Assembly (NCBI GenBank): GCA_947588735.1
Contig: CANQAD010000003.1
Span: 1 to 64,000, forward strand
Direction of reading: 5' to 3'
Length of the DNA: 64,000 bases
Source: an uncultured Akkermansia sp.
Lineage (GTDB): Bacteria; Verrucomicrobiota; Verrucomicrobiia; Verrucomicrobiales; Akkermansiaceae
The notes beneath the pieces were generated by a model. That model was not told the origin of the DNA. It saw nothing but the letters and a program-made list of their open reading frames with translations, and ran no database searches. Both the position numbers and the translations under genes were made by a program. How positions within the stretch are numbered: position 1 is the stretch's first letter; the number at the start of each line of letters is the position of its first letter. Below, in pieces: positions 58,479 to 64,000 of the stretch.

Positions 58479-61400
58479 CTAACTGTGCGTCTCGGCACGC
58501 GGGATGGCGGCATCCGCCTGGGTCATTTGGCCAAGTACCCGTCGGTACTCCATGGGGAAGACCTTGACAAAGTTGGGGAGGGCATTCTCAAAGTCGGCCA
58601 GGATGTCGCGAGCACGCTGGGAACCGGTTGCACGGGCGTGCTCTTCAATGAGCGCGCGGAGACGTTCAATATCCTCCGGGTCAGAGACGGGATCGAGGTC
58701 AATCATATCGAGATTGCAGTAGCGGTCAAAGAGGTGTTGTTCGTCCCAGACGTAGGCGATGCCACCGCTCATACCGGCACCAAAGTTGTGACCTGTTGGA
58801 CCGAGCACGACAACACACCCGCCGGTCATATATTCACAGCAGTGGTCGCCTGTGCCCTCCACCACAGCACAGGCGCCGGAGTTGCGCACGGCAAAACGTT
58901 CTCCCACTTGTCCGCGAATGAACATTTTGCCACTCGTAGCGCCGTAGAGAAGCACGTTACCCGAAATGACATTGTCTCCCGGCACATAGGGACTCTCCGG
59001 GAAAGGAGTGAGGATGATTTTACCTCCCGACAGCCCTTTCCCGACATAATCATTGGCTTGACCGTGAAGTAATAAAGTGATTCCATGCGCAAGGAAAGCG
59101 CCGAAGCTTTGTCCCGCCGTGCCGTCCAGCTCGACCGTCAGCGTATCATCTGGCAGACCGGCGTGCCCGTACTTGGAGGCGATGTGGTAGGAGAGGCGGG
59201 TACCGACAGCCCGCTCCGTGTTGCGGATGGTGGTCCGGATTTTTACCGGCATGCCTTCGTTGAGAGCCGGCGCAGCTTCATCCATCAGGGAATCGTCGAA
59301 AGTTGGGCAGACATTCGTCGTGTGCGCCGCTCCGGATACGTGGAGCGACTCAGGACGCAGAATGCGCGAAAAGTCAAGACGTTGCGTCTTCCAGAAGTCA
59401 ATCGCGCGATTGACCCGCAACAGGTCGGCTCGTCCCACGGCATCGTCCAGCCGACGCAGTCCCAGAGCCGCTAAGTATTCGCGTACTTCCCGTGCAACGA
59501 AACGCATGAAGGACACGATGTACTCTGGCTTCCCTCGGAAGCGTTTGCGCAATTCGGGGTCCTGAGTTGCCACCCCCACGGGACAAGTGTTTTTATTGCA
59601 CACGCGCGCCATGATACAGCCGAGCGCAATGAGCATGGAGGTGGCAAAGCCGTATTCTTCCGCTCCGAGCAATGTGGCGATGATTACATCACGACCATTC
59701 TTGATGAGGCCGTCTACTTGCAGGCGTACTTTATCACGCAATCCATTGAGGACAAGTGTTTGGTGTGCTTCAGCAACGCCGAGCTCCCAAGGCATCCCGG
59801 CATATTTGACGGAGGTCAGCGGCGAGGCGCCTGTGCCGCCATCGTGTCCGGAAATGAGCACCATATCTGCTCCGCCTTTCGCGACACCGGCGGCCACTGT
59901 TCCTACACCGAGTTCAGAGACGAGCTTCACACTCACGCGAGCTTGCGGATTGGCATTGCGGAGGTCGAAAATCAGTTCTGCCAAATCTTCAATGGAATAA
60001 ATATCATGGTGCGGTGGCGGTGAGATGAGTGTGACTCCCGGCGTCGAGTGTCGGACACGGGCAATTTCTTCGTTAACCTTGCCACCTGGGAGCTGACCAC
60101 CCTCACCCGGTTTAGCCCCTTGAGCCACCTTAATTTGCAACTCATTCGCATGAGCAAGATATTCAGCAGTTACCCCGAAGCGTCCGCTCGCTATTTGTTT
60201 CACGGCGGAGCAACGGTTTTCGCCATCCGCTTGGGGAGTGTAACGGGCGGGGTCTTCGCCTCCTTCGCCACAGTTGCTCATAGCGCCGATACGGTTCATC
60301 GCAACGGCAATCATTTCATGCGCTTCCTTGGAGATAGCGCCAAAACTCATGGCGCCGGAGACGAAACGTTGCATGATGCTTTCTTCGCTCTCCACTTCTT
60401 CCAATGGAACAGAATGGGTCTCAGCGAAATCCAGCAGACCGCGCAGCGTGCAGCGCGTCTCCGAGTTCTCATTGACCATTTCAGAAAACGCCTTGAATTG
60501 CGCATAGTCATCATTCCTCAGCGCTTTCTGGAATTGCCCGATCACCTTGGATGTCCAAATGTGCTTTTCACCACCCTTTTTCCACTTGTAGAGGCCGGCA
60601 TTTTCGAGCTGGTCCTGAGGCTCAAAGATGAGTCCTTTGGCGCGGTGGAGGCGTTCGACAGCTTCGCGAGCAATTTCAGAGAGGCCGATGCCGCCGATGC
60701 GTGAAGCCGTTCCCGGGAAGAAACGAGAGACGACGTCTTCTCCAAGGCCAATGGCCTCAAAGATTTGAGCGCCGCGGTAGGAGCGCAGGGTGGATATCCC
60801 CATCTTGCTCATGGTCTTAAGCAGGCCAAAATCCACCGCCTCCAAGTAGTTTTCCAAGGCTTTGGTGGCAGAGACGGATGGAGAGAGTTTGCCGGTTTGA
60901 GCCAGCTGCACGAGCGTACTCATGGCTAGCCAGGGACATACGGCCGTGGCGCCGTAGCCAAGCAACAGTGCAATGTGCATCACCTGCCGCGCTTCTCCTG
61001 TTTCGGCAATAACCCCCGTGCCCGTGCGCACCCCCATTTCACGCAATTTACCATTCACCGCGGCTACGGCCAGCAGACTGGGAATGGGAGCCTCGTTGCC
61101 GGAGAGTTCACGGTCGGAGAGAATGATGATACGGTAGCCACGGGCAATTGCCTGCTCAGTTTGCTTTTCAAGCTCACTGATAGCCTCTTGGAGCCCTGAT
61201 GGAGAGAGGGAAGAAAAGCCGGTGGAGAGTGTGATGCATCGAAAATCTTCTTCTTTGTTGCTTTTCAGAGCTTCCAAATCACTCAGTGTCAAGACAGGGC
61301 GTGCCAACTTGATAATGCGTGCCATCCGCGGAGTCTCATCTAAGATATTGGCAGGGTTACCAATAAAGGTGGTGAGAGACATCACGAGCTGTTCTCGGAT

Positions 61401-62993
61401 GGGATCGATGGGCGGGTTGGTAACTTGGGCGAACTGCTGCTTGAAATAGTCGAAAAGCAACTGCGGTCGTTCTGAGAGTACAGCGAGCGCAGCATCATTA
61501 CCCATGGCATACACAGCATCATGTGCGGTGTCGGCCATGGGGAGAAGGAAGTGTTCCACTTCATCTGCCGTGTAGCCAAAGAGGGTCTGGGAAAACTGGA
61601 TGCGACCGGGGTTGACATGCGGAGCATCCACACTGTCAAAAATACCGTGAATCTTGATGCGATTTTCCTGGCACCATCGACGGTATGGTCGCAGACGCGC
61701 CACTTGAGTTTTTATCTCCGCGCTGTATGAGATGCGTTTTGTGGCGAAGTCAATCCATACGATATCGCCGGGCTTCAGGCTACCGCGTTTTACGACCTTG
61801 GCCGGGTCGGTGTCGAGCACGCCAGCCTCGCTTGCGAGCACAAAAAGGCCCTCGTCACTCAGCTCGTAGCGGGCGGGGCGCAGGCCATTGCGGTCCAAAA
61901 TAGCGCCGGCCCCCAGGCCATTGGAAAAGCACACAGCCGCCGGGCCATCCCACGGGGCCATAAAGCCAGAGTGAAAATCGTAGAAGCCCCGGAGGTCCTC
62001 CCCGATGAAATAGCGAGAGCCAAATGCTTGTGGGATGAGCATCATCATGCTGTGCGGCAGACTGCGTCCGGCGCTTGTCAGCAATTCCAGAGCATTATCC
62101 AGGCAGGCAGAGTCGCTCTGTCCCGATGGGATGATGGGCAGCAACTTTTTAATGTCATCGCCGAAGAGGGGGCTGGACAAGCTGTGCTCACATGCACTCA
62201 TCTGGTTCAGATTGCCCCGCAGGGTGTTCACTTCGCCGTTGTGGGCGAGGTAACGGAAGGGGTGAGCGAGCGGCCAGCTTGGAAATGTGTTGGTGGAGTA
62301 GCGTTGGTGGACAATAGCAAGAGCGCTTTTGAAGAGCGGGTGGGCTAAATCTTTGTAAAAGAGGGGAAGCTGCGGCGCAAGCAGCAGCCCTTTGTACACG
62401 ATGGTGCGTGCCGAGAGCGATACCACATAAAAGCGGTCGCCCAACTCCGGCATAGCCTCTGCCACGCGTTTTTCCATGACACGGCGCAGGATGTAGAGGC
62501 GCCGCTCAGTGGCATCGCCATCATGGCAGGGCGCTGCAAAGAAAAATTGCTCAATATACGGAGCGCACTCGCGCGCAGTGCGGCCAATGGCGTCTTCATC
62601 CACCGGCACCGCACGACGCCCCAGCATCGTGATACCCTCGGCAGAGGCCGCGGCCTGGATTTGTTCGCAACAGGCGCTGCGCAGAGCCTCGTCCTTCGGT
62701 AGGAAAAACATTCCTACTGCGTAGTTGCCCGACCCCGGCAACGAAAAGGCGCACTGCTCAGAAAAGAACTCATGAGGAATTTGCAAGAGCATGCCTGCGC
62801 CGTCACCGGTATTCGGGTCGCTCCCGGCAGCGCCGCGGTGGAGCAAACGCTCCAAGATTGCAATGCCCTTTGCCACGATATCGTGGGAAGCCACGGCATG
62901 CGTGTCCACGACCATACCAACTCCGCAGGCGTCATGCTCCAGCGTGGGACTGTAGAGCCCCTGCTCCTGCGGTAAATACGAGCTAGTTCTCAC
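58479..62993 (-). CDS. gltB: Glutamate synthase, large subunit
   Basis: 1504 aa with GTG start. It transfers the amide N of glutamine to 2-oxoglutarate. The class II glutaminase domain exposes Cys23 (HDACGVGMVVD, normally after processing). The central and FMN-binding domains include GAISKEAHEMIAVAMNRIGAMSNCGEGGEDP and LISGHDGGTGASPLTSVKYAG. The 3Fe-4S cysteines are in CIMARVCNKNTCPVGVATQDP. The GxGxG-rich C-terminal domain is complete. The gltD partner is not in the window. The GTG overlaps the TGA of a tiny upstream ORF (MMTAP). Confidence 0.96.
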   Translation of the reverse strand: MRTSSYLPQEQGLYSPTLEHDACGVGMVVDTHAVASHDIVAKGIAILERLLHRGAAGSDPNTGDGAGMLLQIPHEFFSEQCAFSLPGSGNYAVGMFFLPKDEALRSACCEQIQAAASAEGITMLGRRAVPVDEDAIGRTARECAPYIEQFFFAAPCHDGDATERRLYILRRVMEKRVAEAMPELGDRFYVVSLSARTIVYKGLLLAPQLPLFYKDLAHPLFKSALAIVHQRYSTNTFPSWPLAHPFRYLAHNGEVNTLRGNLNQMSACEHSLSSPLFGDDIKKLLPIIPSGQSDSACLDNALELLTSAGRSLPHSMMMLIPQAFGSRYFIGEDLRGFYDFHSGFMAPWDGPAAVCFSNGLGAGAILDRNGLRPARYELSDEGLFVLASEAGVLDTDPAKVVKRGSLKPGDIVWIDFATKRISYSAEIKTQVARLRPYRRWCQENRIKIHGIFDSVDAPHVNPGRIQFSQTLFGYTADEVEHFLLPMADTAHDAVYAMGNDAALAVLSERPQLLFDYFKQQFAQVTNPPIDPIREQLVMSLTTFIGNPANILDETPRMARIIKLARPVLTLSDLEALKSNKEEDFRCITLSTGFSSLSPSGLQEAISELEKQTEQAIARGYRIIILSDRELSGNEAPIPSLLAVAAVNGKLREMGVRTGTGVIAETGEARQVMHIALLLGYGATAVCPWLAMSTLVQLAQTGKLSPSVSATKALENYLEAVDFGLLKTMSKMGISTLRSYRGAQIFEAIGLGEDVVSRFFPGTASRIGGIGLSEIAREAVERLHRAKGLIFEPQDQLENAGLYKWKKGGEKHIWTSKVIGQFQKALRNDDYAQFKAFSEMVNENSETRCTLRGLLDFAETHSVPLEEVESEESIMQRFVSGAMSFGAISKEAHEMIAVAMNRIGAMSNCGEGGEDPARYTPQADGENRCSAVKQIASGRFGVTAEYLAHANELQIKVAQGAKPGEGGQLPGGKVNEEIARVRHSTPGVTLISPPPHHDIYSIEDLAELIFDLRNANPQARVSVKLVSELGVGTVAAGVAKGGADMVLISGHDGGTGASPLTSVKYAGMPWELGVAEAHQTLVLNGLRDKVRLQVDGLIKNGRDVIIATLLGAEEYGFATSMLIALGCIMARVCNKNTCPVGVATQDPELRKRFRGKPEYIVSFMRFVAREVREYLAALGLRRLDDAVGRADLLRVNRAIDFWKTQRLDFSRILRPESLHVSGAAHTTNVCPTFDDSLMDEAAPALNEGMPVKIRTTIRNTERAVGTRLSYHIASKYGHAGLPDDTLTVELDGTAGQSFGAFLAHGITLLLHGQANDYVGKGLSGGKIILTPFPESPYVPGDNVISGNVLLYGATSGKMFIRGQVGERFAVRNSGACAVVEGTGDHCCEYMTGGCVVVLGPTGHNFGAGMSGGIAYVWDEQHLFDRYCNLDMIDLDPVSDPEDIERLRALIEEHARATGSQRARDILADFENALPNFVKVFPMEYRRVLGQMTQADAAIPRAETHS

Positions 62994-63044
62994 GGTGCTG
63001 TCATCATTTAACGAATTGTCGGCTCCACAGCTTAGCCGGGGCGC

Positions 63045-63073
63045 ATTGTAGCACAGGGAGCACGCGATTGCAA
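63045..63073 (-). promoter_or_regulatory. gltB promoter
   Basis: On the minus strand TTGCAA (63073-63068), 17 bp, TACAAT (63050-63045). It gives a leader of about 45 nt that contains the tiny ORF ATGATGACAGCACCGTGA ending on the gltB start codon. Confidence 0.55.
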
Positions 63074-63088
63074 CCCCGTATTTTCTGT

Positions 63089-63988
63089 TTAAAACTCTTT
63101 ACGCGCCAAAAGCCACGCGGCGAGCAACAAATGCAGCAGCATGTAGGCCAGAGCAATGAGCACCAGCTCGCCCATCAAGGTGGGTGGCACCACTTCGCCG
63201 GCAGCCGTAGCATCCGTGAGTGAAAAGAGGGAAAAATCTGGGATGAGTACGGCAAAAACTTGCTGCGCCCACTGCATGCCTGAATTCGTTCCGATACTTC
63301 CAGCGGCGATGATCCCTTGAAACAGCTGCCCCTGGAACATGCCGATAAAGTAGGCGCCGAGCGAAATCACAATGCTCACAATAGTGCCGCTCGTGACGCT
63401 GGAGATCAGCAACGTCAATGTACTCAGCACCGCAAGGCCGAGGAACATGGCAAAAATGCCTGCCTGGGTTGGTAATGGATCACCGGCAGCACGCACTTGT
63501 CGCAAGTACGGCTCCATATCACCTGATGAAAAACCGGCGGCAGCAAGTTGATGACGCACCTGAGCTTCAATTCCTGGTTCGCGTAGCTGCATGAGCAACG
63601 CCATCAGCCCATCCATGACCAGCAGCATCACAGCCAGTAGGGCAATTACTCCCAGCGCCTTGCCTGCCAAATAATCAAAACGCGGCACCGGTTTGCAGAG
63701 GATGGTATAGAGGATACGATCTTCGGCGTCGCGGGGAATGAGCAAGGCTGTGGCGGCGACGCAAAAGATCATGCCAAAGAGGCGCATGCAGCCGGTAGCC
63801 ACATCTTGAATGAGCTGCAACTGTCCAACCCCGGCAAACTCCACACCCAGATTTTGCTGGTAAGGCAAAAATTGCAGCGCCAAAAAGCCCACCGCAAAAA
63901 GCGCCAACACAATGAAAAGCCTCATGCGTACCAATTGGGTGAAAGTCACCCCGGCGACCGCAGCGATGCGGCCCGGTGCATGCAGCAT
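63089..63988 (-). CDS. ABC-2-type transporter permease
   Basis: 299 aa with about six membrane segments (about residues 22-42, 62-82, 106-130, 170-195, 200-225 and 272-294). A large loop between segments 3 and 4 has REPGIEAQVRHQLAAAGFSSGDMEP. It resembles NosY/ABC-2 permeases such as those for gliding or copper-enzyme maturation. No ATPase gene is within the window; it may lie just beyond the right edge upstream on this strand. Substrate is unknown. Confidence 0.78.
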   Translation of the reverse strand: MLHAPGRIAAVAGVTFTQLVRMRLFIVLALFAVGFLALQFLPYQQNLGVEFAGVGQLQLIQDVATGCMRLFGMIFCVAATALLIPRDAEDRILYTILCKPVPRFDYLAGKALGVIALLAVMLLVMDGLMALLMQLREPGIEAQVRHQLAAAGFSSGDMEPYLRQVRAAGDPLPTQAGIFAMFLGLAVLSTLTLLISSVTSGTIVSIVISLGAYFIGMFQGQLFQGIIAAGSIGTNSGMQWAQQVFAVLIPDFSLFSLTDATAAGEVVPPTLMGELVLIALAYMLLHLLLAAWLLARKEF

Positions 63989-64000
63989 GTGGCTTACGAG

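Overview
The window looks like a chromosomal segment of a Verrucomicrobiota bacterium, most likely an Akkermansia-like relative. The reasons are a giant secreted beta-strand-repeat protein with an MKLHLP-type leader, alanine/cysteine-rich lipoproteins, a moderately high GC content, and core genes in a non-proteobacterial order. This assignment is by inspection only; no database was searched.

Layout. 1-4331 (-) holds the N-terminal 1443 codons of a giant surface protein, whose upstream region carries three copies of a 17-bp dyad and two families of intergenic repeats. 5.3-16.1 kb (+) carries ftsK, fabF, a small membrane protein, recR, a Tat-exported DUF362 protein with a fused polyferredoxin, then nrnA-truB-ribF. 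A 42-aa lipoprotein follows, then tsaE (-), rplU-rpmA (+), the hisS-Sel1-rfbD operon (-), rfbB (-) and an HU gene (-). 22.1-25.0 kb (-) is an envelope operon (two LysM lipoproteins, an L,D-transpeptidase, a small PH-like membrane protein). Next come alr, a MerR regulator, a prepilin peptidase, a thioesterase and an amidase lipoprotein. 30.2-34.1 kb (-) is one operon: secreted protein, trmB, tgt, yajC, aroE. An alpha/beta hydrolase and recA follow.

36.7-43.7 kb (-) is an acyl-transfer cluster: MBOAT, MaoC-SDR (interrupted by an in-frame amber codon), FkbH-like HAD/GNAT protein, acyl carrier protein and an AlgJ/AlgX-like protein. It probably makes an ACP-bound acyl group and transfers it to an exported glycan. 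queE and a low-molecular-weight phosphatase follow. 45.5-56.0 kb (-) is the most unusual part: ftsA and ftsZ are followed, with gaps of only 14-26 bp, by a tandemly duplicated two-gene cassette. Each cassette has a membrane-anchored transglutaminase-like protein with a discoidin-like C-terminus and a secreted thioredoxin-like protein lacking CxxC. The end of the window has two radical-SAM genes (heme-type), gltB and an ABC permease.

Regulation. Many promoters can be read by eye as TTGNNN-16/18-TANNNT with the start codon only 6-11 bases after the -10 box, so many mRNAs are probably leaderless. This pattern decides several start codons. Three ~237-bp copies of a repeat with terminal inverted repeats, and two copies of a block built on degenerate 7-bp units, fill the longer intergenic spaces. 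No tRNA, rRNA, CRISPR array, transposase or prophage gene was recognised.
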